Below, in pieces: positions 18,749 through 27,658 of a stretch of DNA of 64,000 nt. The stretch is from NCBI GenBank assembly GCA_902588745.1, contig CACIQI010000004.1, positions 48,643 to 112,642 of the forward strand, read 5' to 3'. Source of the stretch: an uncultured Alphaproteobacteria bacterium. GTDB lineage: Bacteria; Pseudomonadota; Alphaproteobacteria; HIMB59; GCA-002718135. The notes beneath the pieces were generated by a model, which was not told the origin of the DNA, did no database searches, and saw nothing but the letters and a program-made list of their open reading frames with translations. Position 1 is the stretch's first letter. The number at the start of each line of letters is the position of its first letter. Position numbers and translations under genes: made by a program.

Positions 18749-19230
18749 CTTAATATTTTTTTACATATATCATAACTAAAACCAGCTCTTGCCATTTTTG
18801 CTAATTTTTTTTCATAGCTTTCATTTTTTTCTAATAATTTTTTTTTCTTTACAAATATTTTTGCTGACTCTAATTCCCAATTATCGTTATTTTGGTTCAT
18901 TGAATTTAAATTATTTTGAATTTGAGATTTATTCACTCCTTTTTTTATTAAGTAATTGAAAATAAAATTCTTAGATCTTCCAGAATTGGACAAAGAAAGA
19001 ATTTTTGTTGAGCTATATCTATCATCGTCAATAAACTTATTTTTTTCTAATTTTAAAATTATACTTTCAATAATATCTATGAGTTTTTTTTTCTCAAAAT
19101 TTGTTACATTTAATCTCAATATTTTTCTTTTAAGTACATTAATTAAATTATTCTTTGAGGAATCGTATTTACTTAAGTAATCAACCGCATATTTTAAGAG
19201 TTTTTTTTCGTCCACTAAATTAATATACAA
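18745..19230 (-). CDS. recX: Regulatory protein RecX
   Basis: A 161-residue modulator that binds RecA filaments and limits recombinase activity. The three-helix repeat architecture is visible: a first repeat (AVDYLSKYDSSKNNLINVLKRKI), a second with NKFIDDDRYSSTKI and GRSKNFIFNYLIKKGV, and the C-terminal FSYDICKKIL. Lys/Asn content is extreme (AT-drift), yet the FIDDxRY signature is clean. recA is not adjacent, unlike in many bacteria. It is divergent from the ABC-2 permease with a 33-base gap. Confidence 0.88.
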   Translation of the reverse strand: MYINLVDEKKLLKYAVDYLSKYDSSKNNLINVLKRKILRLNVTNFEKKKLIDIIESIILKLEKNKFIDDDRYSSTKILSLSNSGRSKNFIFNYLIKKGVNKSQIQNNLNSMNQNNDNWELESAKIFVKKKKLLEKNESYEKKLAKMARAGFSYDICKKILS

Positions 19231-19263
19231 ATAATTTAAATATATTAAAAGAAAACTCCTAAT

Positions 19264-20034
19264 ATGATTGAGTATAATTATCTTTGTTTTCTTACATTAG
19301 TAAAAAAAGAAGTTTTTAGGTTCTTAAAAGTTGGAATACAAACTGTGATTGGACCAGCTATTAGCTCTTTATTATTTTTAGCTGTTTTTAGTTTAGCTCT
19401 AGGTAGATCTGTTAATTCAATAAATGGTATTGATCTTCCTTATTTTATTGCACCTGGTTTGATAATGATGACTATGCTTCAAAATTCTTTTGCTAATTCT
19501 GCATCAAGTATTGGTCAATCAAAATTTCAAGGCAATATTGTAGACATATTAATGGCTCCATTAAACAATGCTGAATTAGCATTCGGATTTATAATTGGCT
19601 CAGTTTGCAGAGGTGTTATTTGCGGTATAGTTACAACTTTAGGAGTTATGATCTTTGTACCACTTCATGTGCACTCTTATACAGCACTATTATTTTTCAC
19701 ATTAATGGGATGCACAATGATGGGTACTTTGGGTACAATAGTTGGTATTTGGGCAGACAAATGGGATCAGCAACAAGGCATAACTAATTTTATTGTTTTA
19801 CCACTTACTTTTTTATCAGGAACATTCTATTCAATTTCAAGACTTCCCGAGTTTTGGCAGACAGTTTCGTCATTTAATCCATTCTTTTATAATATTGATG
19901 GTTTCAGATATGCTTTTACTGGTATTTCTGATAGCTCGTTAATTCAGGGATCAATATTCTTAATAATTATTAATATTATATTAATTTTAATATGCTATTT
20001 TATGTTTCACAAAGGATATAAAATTAAATTTTAA
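19264..20034 (+). CDS. ABC-2 type transporter permease
   Basis: A 256-residue permease of the ABC-2 (YadH/NodJ-like) family with six membrane helices. The core motif is LPLTFLSGTFYSISRLPEFWQ (about 178-198), followed by FNPFFYNIDGFRYAFTG. Such permeases export polysaccharides, lipids or drugs with a separate ATPase, but no ATPase gene is adjacent. It ends three bases before argD and is likely on the same mRNA as argD-argF, though with no obvious functional link. Substrate unknown. Confidence 0.9.
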   Translation: MIEYNYLCFLTLVKKEVFRFLKVGIQTVIGPAISSLLFLAVFSLALGRSVNSINGIDLPYFIAPGLIMMTMLQNSFANSASSIGQSKFQGNIVDILMAPLNNAELAFGFIIGSVCRGVICGIVTTLGVMIFVPLHVHSYTALLFFTLMGCTMMGTLGTIVGIWADKWDQQQGITNFIVLPLTFLSGTFYSISRLPEFWQTVSSFNPFFYNIDGFRYAFTGISDSSLIQGSIFLIIINIILILICYFMFHKGYKIKF

Positions 20035-20036
20035 AT

Positions 20037-21215
20037 ATGGCTAGCAACCCTCTATCAAATGTAATGCCAACTTATGGCAATAAAACTCTTGAATTTGTAA
20101 AAGGTAAAGGATGTTATTTATACTCTAGTCAAAACAAAAAATATTTAGATTTTGCAAGTGGAATAGCTGTAAACTCTCTTGGTCATTGTCATCCTAAGCT
20201 AATAGAGGTACTTAATAAACAATCAAAACAACTTTGGCATATTTCAAATCTATATTTAATAAAAAAACAAGAGCAATTCGCAAAATTACTTTGTAAAAAA
20301 TCTTTTGCAGATAAAGTTTTTTTTACTAATTCCGGAACTGAATCTATTGAATGCGGAATAAAAATAATTAGAGGTTACCATTCATACCATAATACAAAGA
20401 AAACAGAGATTATTACTTTTGATGGTGCTTTTCATGGTAGAACCTACGGTGCACTTTCTGCACAAAAAAATAAAAAATATTCTCATGGTTTTGGACCTCT
20501 TTTGAAAGGTTTTAAACAAATTAAATTCAATGATGAAAAAAAATTAAAATTAGCGATAAATAAAAAAACTGCAGGTATTATCATTGAACCAATTCAAGGA
20601 GAAGGAGGCATTCGTCCTGCTAATTTAAGTTTTTTAAAATTATTAAGGAAAATTTGTAATAAAAATGGTATTTTACTATTCTTTGATGAAGTTCAATGTG
20701 GTTTTGGCAGATCTGGTAAATTATTTTCACATGAATGGGCAAAAATTAAACCTGACATTATGTCTGTAGCAAAAGGTATTGGATCAGGTTTTCCTCTTGG
20801 AGCTTGTATGTCAACAAACAAAGCATGTGTTGGAATGACCAAGGGCAGTCATGGATCAACCTATGGTGGTAATCCGTTAGCTATGAGTGTAGGCTTAGAA
20901 GTTTTAAAAATTATCTCAAATAAAAAATTTCTTTCAAAAGTTGATAAAACTGCCAGATATTTTTGGAAAAATTTAAAAAAATTAGAGAATACATCCAATA
21001 TTATTTCAGAGGTTAGAGGTGCAGGACTTTTATTGGGGATCAAAACAAATATTAGTAATATAGAATTTTCTGAACAATTAAAAAAAAATAAATTACTGAA
21101 TGTTCCAGCTGCAGATAATACAGTAAGATTAGCTCCACCACTTATCGTATCTTATAAAGAGATTGATGAATCAATTTCATTAATTAAAAAGAGTTTAAAA
21201 GAATTATCAAAATGA
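20037..21215 (+). CDS. argD: Acetylornithine aminotransferase
   Basis: A 392-residue PLP-dependent class III aminotransferase converting N-acetylglutamate semialdehyde to N-acetylornithine in arginine biosynthesis. Hallmarks: NSGTESIECGIKI (about 97-109), FHGRTYGALSAQ, the Asp of LFFDEVQCGFGRSG that contacts the PLP ring, and the PLP lysine in SVAKGIGSGFPLGA (about 242-255). GSTYGGNPLA follows. It overlaps argF by four bases (ATGA), a coupled pair standard in alphaproteobacteria. A dual succinyldiaminopimelate role is possible. Confidence 0.95.
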   Translation: MASNPLSNVMPTYGNKTLEFVKGKGCYLYSSQNKKYLDFASGIAVNSLGHCHPKLIEVLNKQSKQLWHISNLYLIKKQEQFAKLLCKKSFADKVFFTNSGTESIECGIKIIRGYHSYHNTKKTEIITFDGAFHGRTYGALSAQKNKKYSHGFGPLLKGFKQIKFNDEKKLKLAINKKTAGIIIEPIQGEGGIRPANLSFLKLLRKICNKNGILLFFDEVQCGFGRSGKLFSHEWAKIKPDIMSVAKGIGSGFPLGACMSTNKACVGMTKGSHGSTYGGNPLAMSVGLEVLKIISNKKFLSKVDKTARYFWKNLKKLENTSNIISEVRGAGLLLGIKTNISNIEFSEQLKKNKLLNVPAADNTVRLAPPLIVSYKEIDESISLIKKSLKELSK

Positions 21216-22108
21216 AACATTTTATTGATATTAATAATTTAAAAAAAAAAGAAATTGATGAAATAATTTCACTTGCAAAAAAAATTAAAAAAAACCCAAA
21301 AAAATATTCTTCATCTTGTAGTGATAAAACTCTTGCTTTAATTTTTGAAAAACAATCTCTAAGAACTAGACTAAGCTTCAATGTAGGAATGCAAAAATTA
21401 GGAGGTTCTGTTTTAGAGCTGCAAAGTAAAGATATTGGTTTTGATAATAAAAGAGAAAAAGCCGAAGATGTTCTTAAAGTATTAAGCCAATATATTGATT
21501 GCATAATGATTAGAAATAATAATCACAAACAAATAGTAAATTTAAGCAAAGAAAATATTATACCGATTATAAATGGTTTAACTGAATATAGTCATCCATG
21601 TCAGATACTTGGTGATTTTTTAACTCTTCAAGAGTATTTTAAAAGTATAAAATCCGCAAATATTACTTGGATAGGCGATTATAATAATGTCTTACGTTCC
21701 CTAATTCATCTTCAAAATATTTATAATTTTAAACTGAATTTAATTATCCCAAAAGAAATTTTTAAAAATTATAAAAAAGAGCTTCTAGAATACAAAAATA
21801 AAAATTTAAATCATTTTTTTGATCCTATCTTAGGTACAAAAAATTCGAACTGTATAATGACTGATGTTTGGGTTTCTATGGGTGAAAAAAATAAAAATAA
21901 AAAAAAATTTTTCAAAAATTATACAGTAAATAAAAAAATTATTAGCAATGCTGCAAATAATGTGATTTTTATGCATTGCTTACCAGCCAAAAGAGGACAA
22001 GAAGTGACTTCGGAAGTTCTTGATGGAAAAAATTCTGTTGTATTAATGCAAGCAAAAAATAGAATGTATATTCAACAAGCCATATTAATTTATGTACTTA
22101 AAAAATAG
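21212..22108 (+). CDS. argF: Ornithine carbamoyltransferase
   Basis: A 298-residue enzyme making citrulline from ornithine and carbamoyl phosphate. The carbamoyl phosphate loop is EKQSLRTRLSFNVGMQKLGG (residues 50-69, a variant of the STRT motif in that S-L-R-T-R replaces S-T-R-T-R). The HPCQ motif is SHPCQILGDF, and the ornithine site is HCLPAKRGQEV near the C-terminus. It is very Lys/Asn-rich. The last 17 bases overlap the start of the following lipoprotein gene. Confidence 0.94.
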   Translation: MKHFIDINNLKKKEIDEIISLAKKIKKNPKKYSSSCSDKTLALIFEKQSLRTRLSFNVGMQKLGGSVLELQSKDIGFDNKREKAEDVLKVLSQYIDCIMIRNNNHKQIVNLSKENIIPIINGLTEYSHPCQILGDFLTLQEYFKSIKSANITWIGDYNNVLRSLIHLQNIYNFKLNLIIPKEIFKNYKKELLEYKNKNLNHFFDPILGTKNSNCIMTDVWVSMGEKNKNKKKFFKNYTVNKKIISNAANNVIFMHCLPAKRGQEVTSEVLDGKNSVVLMQAKNRMYIQQAILIYVLKK

Positions 22109-22664
22109 TTTTATTTTTATTTCTTTAATTGTTCTGTCTTGTCAACCTGTTGAAATATTAAAACCAATTGAAATCGATATTTCTAAACTTGATACTATTT
22201 CAATTAATACAAAAGTAATTGAAATTAATCAAAAATATAATTCAGTTTTTTCTCAAAATAATATTGAAGAACAAATTAAACAAGCTCCTATTGACATAAT
22301 AACAGAATGGAACCAGAAAAATATTTTAAAAATTGGAAATGAAAATAAATTAATAATTAATATTTTAGATGCATCGGTTACAAAAACCGAAATTGAAAAT
22401 GTTAATGCCAAAAAGTATGAAGAAAAAACTATATTTAAATATCAGGTATTTTTTCTTGTTGAGTATGAACTTTATGATGACAGTGATTTTTTAAAAGCAA
22501 ATACAACTGTTGAAACTTCTAGATCAACAACATCTCAAAAATATATTTCATTAAATGAAGTTGAATTAATAATTAATGATTTATTAGTTGAAGCAATGAA
22601 AGATTATATAATTGAAACTAAAAACCAATTATCAATTTATATGAGGGACTATTTAAGTATTTAA
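22092..22664 (+). CDS. Putative lipoprotein of unknown function
   Basis: A 190-residue protein with a short hydrophobic leader and a lipobox-like VLSC (Cys at about residue 17), so probably a lipid-anchored envelope protein. I do not recognise the rest. It is an alpha/beta-looking domain with LIINILDASVTKTEI, FKYQVFFLVEYELYD and a C-terminal amphipathic helix, reminiscent of the LptE/LptM-like or DUF-type outer membrane lipoproteins only in general outline. It begins inside argF (17-base overlap) and ends on a TTAA shared with convergent trkH. Confidence 0.6.
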   Translation: MYLKNSFIFISLIVLSCQPVEILKPIEIDISKLDTISINTKVIEINQKYNSVFSQNNIEEQIKQAPIDIITEWNQKNILKIGNENKLIINILDASVTKTEIENVNAKKYEEKTIFKYQVFFLVEYELYDDSDFLKANTTVETSRSTTSQKYISLNEVELIINDLLVEAMKDYIIETKNQLSIYMRDYLSI

Positions 22665-24109
22665 CTTCTCCAAAAATTCATTGATAATAAAACTAACACA
22701 GTAAAAATCTCAACTCTTCCAACAATCATTGTTAGAGATAATATCCATTTTGCGCCATTATCTAATAAAAAATAATTTCCACTAGGTCCAATAACTTCAC
22801 CTAGACCAGGGCCTACATTTGATATTGCAGAAGCAGCCGCTGAAAAGGCAGTTAAAAAATCTAAATTGAATAAACTCAAACTTACTGCTGATAAAATAAA
22901 TAAAGATATATACATAAAGAAAAAACCCATGATTGAGTTATAAGTATTTTCATTGACTGTCTTGCCATTAAATCGCATGACTAACACTGCATGAGGTTGA
23001 GTTAACTTTTTAATTTGTGTAATTGCTCCTCTAAACAAAATTTGTAATCTAAATATTTTAATTCCTCCAGTTGTAGAACCTGCACATCCACCAATAAACA
23101 TAATAATCATCATTATTACAATACCAAAACTTCCCCAATTAGAAAAGTTACTACTACTGTAACCAGTCCCAGTTAAAATTGATGTAATATTGAATAAAGC
23201 AATTCTAAATGCAGTCATTGCGTCTTTTGATTGAGTAGAAGTTAGCCAAATTGTCGTTAACAAAACAATTATAAACAAAATTAGAAAAAATAATTTTATT
23301 TGATCGTCTTTAAAAATCAATTTTTTTTGATTATGTATAAATTGCAAATACAATACAAATGGTAAACTTCCTACCAACATAAAAACAACACTTATACTTT
23401 CTATTTTAAACGAATTAAAATATGAAAATGATTCATCATAATTAGAGAATCCGCCAGTTGAAATCGTAGTCATTGCATGGATAATTGAGTCAAAACCTTT
23501 CATTCCATTTACAAAATATAAAAAGGCACAAAGAATTGATAAAGATACGTAAAGTAGAAATAATTCAATTACAAATCTTTTAATTTTTGGAATTGTTTTT
23601 TCATAAGGATCATCATGTTCCATGTGTAGCAGTTGCATACCGCCAATTTGTAAGGTTGGTAGTATAGCCATAGCAAGAACGATAATTCCTATTCCTCCAA
23701 ACCACTGAAGAAGAGATCTCCAAATTAATATACCCTCTGATAAGTTGTCTAAATTATTAATAACAGTTGCTCCAGTTGTAGTAATCCCACTTACAGACTC
23801 AAAAAAAGCATCTGTATAGGAAAGTGAAGAAGAGGTATAAACAAATGGAATTGCACCAAAAAGAGATATCACTAACCAAGAAGAAATTGTTAATAAAAAA
23901 GCCTGCCTAATTCCGAGTTTAATATTTTTTTTTCTAAATGAAATATATAAAATTATACCAATAAAAAATGTGATTAAACTCGAGTAAAAAAATTGTAACC
24001 AATCATAATTTCCGTAGTAAAGATCAAAGCTCATTGGTATTAACATTGCTACCGCTTCAATACATATTAGTATCCCAATTATGTTTAATATTGACCTAAA
24101 GTCTCTCAT
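22661..24109 (-). CDS. trkH: Potassium uptake protein TrkH
   Basis: A 482-residue Trk/Ktr-type K+ channel subunit of the inner membrane. The four pore repeats carry selectivity-filter glycines, visible as SGITTTGAT, TISTGGFSN, TGTGYSSSNF and NVGPGLGEV. GGCAGSTTGGIKIFR sits between repeats, as in the family. It normally works with the cytoplasmic gate TrkA, which is not in the window. apaG lies 12 bases upstream on the same strand, so the two may be co-transcribed. Confidence 0.94.
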   Translation of the reverse strand: MRDFRSILNIIGILICIEAVAMLIPMSFDLYYGNYDWLQFFYSSLITFFIGIILYISFRKKNIKLGIRQAFLLTISSWLVISLFGAIPFVYTSSSLSYTDAFFESVSGITTTGATVINNLDNLSEGILIWRSLLQWFGGIGIIVLAMAILPTLQIGGMQLLHMEHDDPYEKTIPKIKRFVIELFLLYVSLSILCAFLYFVNGMKGFDSIIHAMTTISTGGFSNYDESFSYFNSFKIESISVVFMLVGSLPFVLYLQFIHNQKKLIFKDDQIKLFFLILFIIVLLTTIWLTSTQSKDAMTAFRIALFNITSILTGTGYSSSNFSNWGSFGIVIMMIIMFIGGCAGSTTGGIKIFRLQILFRGAITQIKKLTQPHAVLVMRFNGKTVNENTYNSIMGFFFMYISLFILSAVSLSLFNLDFLTAFSAAASAISNVGPGLGEVIGPSGNYFLLDNGAKWILSLTMIVGRVEIFTVLVLLSMNFWRS

Positions 24110-24121
24110 TGTTTTTGTGAA

Positions 24122-24514
24122 TTAATTTAATTTATTATTTTCAAATGGTGTATCTAATGAAAACTGAGGTATTTGAACATCAAATGTATTACCATTATCA
24201 TTTTTCATTTCATAAGTTCCTTCCATGAAACCTGATGATGTAGTTAATGGCGTTCCACTTGTATATTCAAACTTTTCACCCGGATTTAATATTGGTTGTT
24301 CGCCTACTACACCTTTGCCTCGTACTTCTTGAAGAGTGCCGTTAGCATCAATAATTTTCCAGTGCCTGTTTACAAGTTGCACTTTTTCATTACCTTGGTT
24401 ATCAATGGTTACCTTATACGCCCATACATAATGTTGATCCTCTGGCTCAGACTGATCTTCAAGATAATAAGGCTTAACAGTAATGTTTATTTTTTTTGTC
24501 GTTTTAGAGTACAT
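24122..24514 (-). CDS. apaG: ApaG family protein
   Basis: A 130-residue beta-sandwich protein. The family core is present: ITVKPYYLEDQSEPEDQHYVWAYKV, LVNRHWKIIDANG, EVRGKGVVGEQPIL and GEKFEYTSGTPLTTSSGFMEG (about 76-96). ApaG is a fibronectin-III-like fold linked to Co2+/Mg2+ sensitivity and diadenosine tetraphosphate levels; its mechanism is not settled. Length is typical (about 125-130). Confidence 0.95.
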   Translation of the reverse strand: MYSKTTKKINITVKPYYLEDQSEPEDQHYVWAYKVTIDNQGNEKVQLVNRHWKIIDANGTLQEVRGKGVVGEQPILNPGEKFEYTSGTPLTTSSGFMEGTYEMKNDNGNTFDVQIPQFSLDTPFENNKLN

Positions 24515-24553
24515 TGAAAAAGCTCAATATACCAAAATAATTATAAACAAAAG

Positions 24554-25462
24554 TTAATTTGTTTTTTTTATTTCTACTCTTCTATTTGCTGGTTGTTTGG
24601 TATCATCAGGAGTATCTACAGCTAAAGATTCCTCACCTTTACCTAGAATTTTAATACTACTTTGATTAATTCCATAATTAATTAAAATTTCTTTTACAAC
24701 CTCTGCTCTTTTGATTGATAATGATAAATTATATTTATTTGTTCCTTTAGTATCAGTATGTCCAACAACAAGATACTCATTAATAACATTTCCATAATTA
24801 TTTAAAAATTTTTCTATTTTGTCTTTACTAACTTCAGATAAATTGAATTTATCAAAATCAAAATATATTATTTGCATTAATTTTTTATTTTCATTTTTAG
24901 TAACAATCGTTACTTCATCCTTCGTTTCATTCTCTAAATTAATATTTTGATTATCTAAAGTTTCCTGCTCATTTTTCTGACTAGATATTTTTTCGTAAAT
25001 ATTATGCATAGCTTTTAAGAAATCATTCTTGCAACTATTAATATCCCATGTTTGCCAATTTTCTTCCTGTTGTTCTGACCAGCAATCTAAAGACGAAATA
25101 GCTCTTGCTAAATTAAAAGGATCAATCTTTTTTGCGTCTTTATAAATTGTCATAAGGTTATCATATGCAATTTTTATTTCATTAATATTTTCTTCGGGAA
25201 TTTTCCAATATGAAATTTCTTCAGGATATATTTCATCAGTTTCTAAACTCTTGAGAGCTTTTTCAGAATATAATTTTGCAGAATTCCAATCGTGCATTTC
25301 TTCTGCCTCGAAACTAGCTCTTTTTTTGTATTCGGATAGTAAGTGTTCTTGAAAGTTTTTTGGTTCTTTATTTTCTATTTTAGAGAGTTGTTTATAACTA
25401 GCTGAACAACCGCCTAAAAAAATTAGTAAAGATATAATAGGTAGTAATAATTTAAGTTTCAT
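24554..25462 (-). CDS. OmpA-domain lipoprotein
   Basis: I prefer ATG at 25462 (MKLKLLLPIISLLIFLGGCSAS) over 25471; the lipobox is LGGC. About 300 residues: an N-terminal helical region of 130 residues rich in Trp, Glu and Lys, a low-complexity linker, then a C-terminal OmpA/Pal peptidoglycan-binding domain. That domain shows IYFDFDKFNLSE, VVGHTDTKGTNKYNLSLSIKRAE and GKGEESLAVDTPD, closing NRRVEIKK. It likely ties the outer membrane to the wall. It is a second OmpA-type protein besides Pal (62398), and its N-terminal domain is unfamiliar. Confidence 0.88.
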   Translation of the reverse strand: MKLKLLLPIISLLIFLGGCSASYKQLSKIENKEPKNFQEHLLSEYKKRASFEAEEMHDWNSAKLYSEKALKSLETDEIYPEEISYWKIPEENINEIKIAYDNLMTIYKDAKKIDPFNLARAISSLDCWSEQQEENWQTWDINSCKNDFLKAMHNIYEKISSQKNEQETLDNQNINLENETKDEVTIVTKNENKKLMQIIYFDFDKFNLSEVSKDKIEKFLNNYGNVINEYLVVGHTDTKGTNKYNLSLSIKRAEVVKEILINYGINQSSIKILGKGEESLAVDTPDDTKQPANRRVEIKKTN

Positions 25463-25508
25463 ATAGTACAAATATCAAAATTTGCTGTCAAAACTAAGAC
25501 GAAAATTT

Positions 25509-25523
25509 GACCTAATTAAGGTC
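25509..25523. promoter_or_regulatory. Inverted repeat upstream of the DmdA-like gene
   Basis: GACCT-AATTA-AGGTC lies in the 142- to 151-base divergent gap, about 90 bases before the DmdA-like ATG. It is followed by CACCA and a run of T, so it could be an operator or a terminator-like hairpin. Function is inferred from position only. Confidence 0.35.
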
Positions 25524-25613
25524 CACCATTTTTTTTACATCACATACATTTTATCATTGCAGAGTATTTAAAGATTAAATACAGAAATAGCATATTTATT
25601 TAAGGAGTTTATA

Positions 25614-26945
25614 ATGATTAAACATTCTACGTCGGTGGATCAATCGGACAGAAAGGTTCCCTACAATTTAAGACAAAGTGGTCCTACACCAGTCCAAATG
25701 CTTATTTCAACCAGAGTGAGAAAATCACCTTATTGGCATTTGTCAATGGAGGCGGGATGTTGGAGAGCGACAGTTTATAATAGAATTTATCATCCAAGAG
25801 GTTACGTAAAACCTGAAGATGGTGGAGCAATGGTTGAGTATGAGGCAATTAAAAACCATGTCACTATGTGGAATGTTGCTGTAGAAAGACAAATTCAGGT
25901 TAAAGGTCCTGATGCTGAGGCATTTGTTGATTATGTTATAACTAGAGATGCTACTAAAATATCTCCAATGAGAGGAAGATACGTTATTCTTTGTAATCAA
26001 TATGGCGGTGTTTTAAATGACCCTATTCTTCTTAGAATTTCAAAGGATGAGTTTTGGTTTTCATTATCTGACTCAGATATTGGTCTTTATTTACAGGGTG
26101 TAAATCATGATAATAGGTTTAATGTTCATATTGATGAAATTGATGTAAGCCCAGTTCAAATTCAAGGCCCTAAAGCTCATGCTTTAATGAATGATTTAAT
26201 AGGTGATCAAGTTAAAGTTGATGAAATGCCATTCTATGGACTTGCTGCTGCGAAAGTAGGTGGAAGAGATTGTATAATTTCTCAAACAGGTTTCTCTGGA
26301 GAGGCTGGATTTGAAGTTTATTTATATGATTCTACTAAGTATGCTGATGATATGTGGAATGCTGTTTTAGAAGCAGGAAAAAAACATAATCTTATGGTCA
26401 TTGCTCCTGCTCATCATCGAAGAATCCAAGCAGGAATTCTATCTTGGGGTCAAGACATGGATAATCAGCATAATCCTTTTCAATGTAATTTAGGCTATCA
26501 AGTATCTCTATCTGGTAAAGGTGAGTGGAATAAAACTTCTGATTACGTTGGTAAGACTGTTCTTGAAAAGATGAAGTCAGATTTAAAAGATGGAAAAAAA
26601 CCATATAAGCTTCAGTTAGTTGGATTAAGCTTAGGTGGAAAACCTATTGAAGAATATGCTCCTGATTTTTGGCTTGTTTCAGAAGATGGCAACGAACCTT
26701 GTGGATTCATAACATCTCCTTGGTATCATCCTGAGCAAGGAAGGAACATTGCTATGGGCTATGTACCATTTGATGGAACTCTAAATAAAAATGGTTTTCC
26801 TATTGGAAATTATGGTCGCAAATTCAAAGTTCATCTACCTGATATATATGCAGACTCACCTGGTGTGCCAGTAGATGCAGAAGTTGTGCCAATTCCTTTT
26901 ACTGAATCACACAACGCTAATACAAGAGAAGTAGTAGATAAATAA
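25614..26945 (+). CDS. DmdA-like THF-dependent methyltransferase (GcvT family)
   Basis: A 443-residue protein of the aminomethyltransferase (GcvT) fold, close to the DMSP demethylase DmdA. DmdA-like blocks are NVAVERQIQVKG (87-98), FWFSLSDSDIGLY (147-159), VQIQGPKA (181-188) and RRIQAGILSWGQDMDNQHNPFQC (269-291, key Arg-Ile-Ser-Asp-Asp-Pro-Cys). It differs from SAR11 DmdA, as I recall that sequence, in having about 45 extra N-terminal residues, an inserted loop near 300-330 and a GcvT-like TGFSGEAGFEVY (225-236) where DmdA has a GWSKQGGYE-type loop. So THF-linked methyl removal is likely but the substrate (DMSP or an N-methylated osmolyte) is not settled. A strong ribosome site (AAGGAG) precedes ATG, and a terminator follows. 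Confidence 0.75.
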   Translation: MIKHSTSVDQSDRKVPYNLRQSGPTPVQMLISTRVRKSPYWHLSMEAGCWRATVYNRIYHPRGYVKPEDGGAMVEYEAIKNHVTMWNVAVERQIQVKGPDAEAFVDYVITRDATKISPMRGRYVILCNQYGGVLNDPILLRISKDEFWFSLSDSDIGLYLQGVNHDNRFNVHIDEIDVSPVQIQGPKAHALMNDLIGDQVKVDEMPFYGLAAAKVGGRDCIISQTGFSGEAGFEVYLYDSTKYADDMWNAVLEAGKKHNLMVIAPAHHRRIQAGILSWGQDMDNQHNPFQCNLGYQVSLSGKGEWNKTSDYVGKTVLEKMKSDLKDGKKPYKLQLVGLSLGGKPIEEYAPDFWLVSEDGNEPCGFITSPWYHPEQGRNIAMGYVPFDGTLNKNGFPIGNYGRKFKVHLPDIYADSPGVPVDAEVVPIPFTESHNANTREVVDK

Positions 26946-26948
26946 AAC

Positions 26949-26990
26949 TTTTTAAGAAGCTCTATTAATTTAATAGAGCTTCTTTATTTT
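26949..26990. terminator. Bidirectional terminator between the DmdA-like gene and the dsbA-type gene
   Basis: A perfect 13-bp stem AAGAAGCTCTATT / AATAGAGCTTCTT (26954-26966 with 26972-26984), loop AATTT, flanked by TTTATTTT on the right and AAAACTTT on the left. It sits just after one stop and before the convergent one, so it can serve both genes. Confidence 0.9.
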
Positions 26991-27604
26991 AATAAAGCTT
27001 TTATTCTATCAATGGAGATATAACCAACAACAAGTTCTTCATTAACAAAAAAAGTAGGAGTGCCACGAGCACCTGATCCATTAGCTAAAAAAGAACTCAG
27101 CCTTACAATATTATTAACACTTTCTTTTGTCATATCGATATTTAATTTAGCATCATTTAACTCAAGATTTTCAATAATTTGTTTTAGTTTTGCATTATTT
27201 AAATTTCCTTCAACTTCAAACAATGCATTATGAAAATCGATACCTTTATTCTGCATGTTTGCAGCTATAACCATATTTGCTAGTAATTTAGAAGACTCGC
27301 TTAAAATTGGATGTTGTAAGAATACTATTCGCGTATCTTTTCTTTCACTTGCAATCTGAAGTAATTCAGGATGAACTTTTTTACAATATCCGCAAAAATA
27401 ATCCATAAATTCAATAATAGTATTGTTCGCATTTTCATCACCAATTTGAACAATTCCCTCATCAGGAATAACATCTAATATTTTTAAATGAAAAGGCTTA
27501 GACTCATCAAAAAACAATTCTTTAAGAGTCATTTCAGCCTTAATGGGAAGACAAATAAACGCACTTATTATAACCACCAAAATTATTTTTTTGAAGTATC
27601 TCAT
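26984..27604 (-). CDS. Exported DsbA-family thiol-disulfide oxidoreductase
   Basis: A 206-residue periplasmic thioredoxin-fold protein with a signal peptide (about 1-23). The active site is CGYC at 71-74 in MDYFCGYCKKVHPE, and the cis-proline loop is GARGTPTFFVN (about 180-190). A short domain precedes the fold (24-55). The layout, with a helical insertion and GTPTFFVNEELVVGY, resembles the DsbA/ScsC/Com1 group, which introduces or shuffles disulfides. The exported Cys-rich proteins of this window would be natural clients, though that link is inference. It is divergent from the dehydrogenase gene with a 54-base gap. Confidence 0.88.
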   Translation of the reverse strand: MRYFKKIILVVIISAFICLPIKAEMTLKELFFDESKPFHLKILDVIPDEGIVQIGDENANNTIIEFMDYFCGYCKKVHPELLQIASERKDTRIVFLQHPILSESSKLLANMVIAANMQNKGIDFHNALFEVEGNLNNAKLKQIIENLELNDAKLNIDMTKESVNNIVRLSSFLANGSGARGTPTFFVNEELVVGYISIDRIKALLK

Positions 27605-27658
27605 GATTGACCCACCTTATTTAATATGATTAATGAAGTACAGTATTAAATAGTAATA

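Noticed and set aside
26398..26604. Minus-strand 68-residue frame inside the DmdA-like gene
   Set aside because: Antisense shadow; the sense protein is continuous and family-conserved here.
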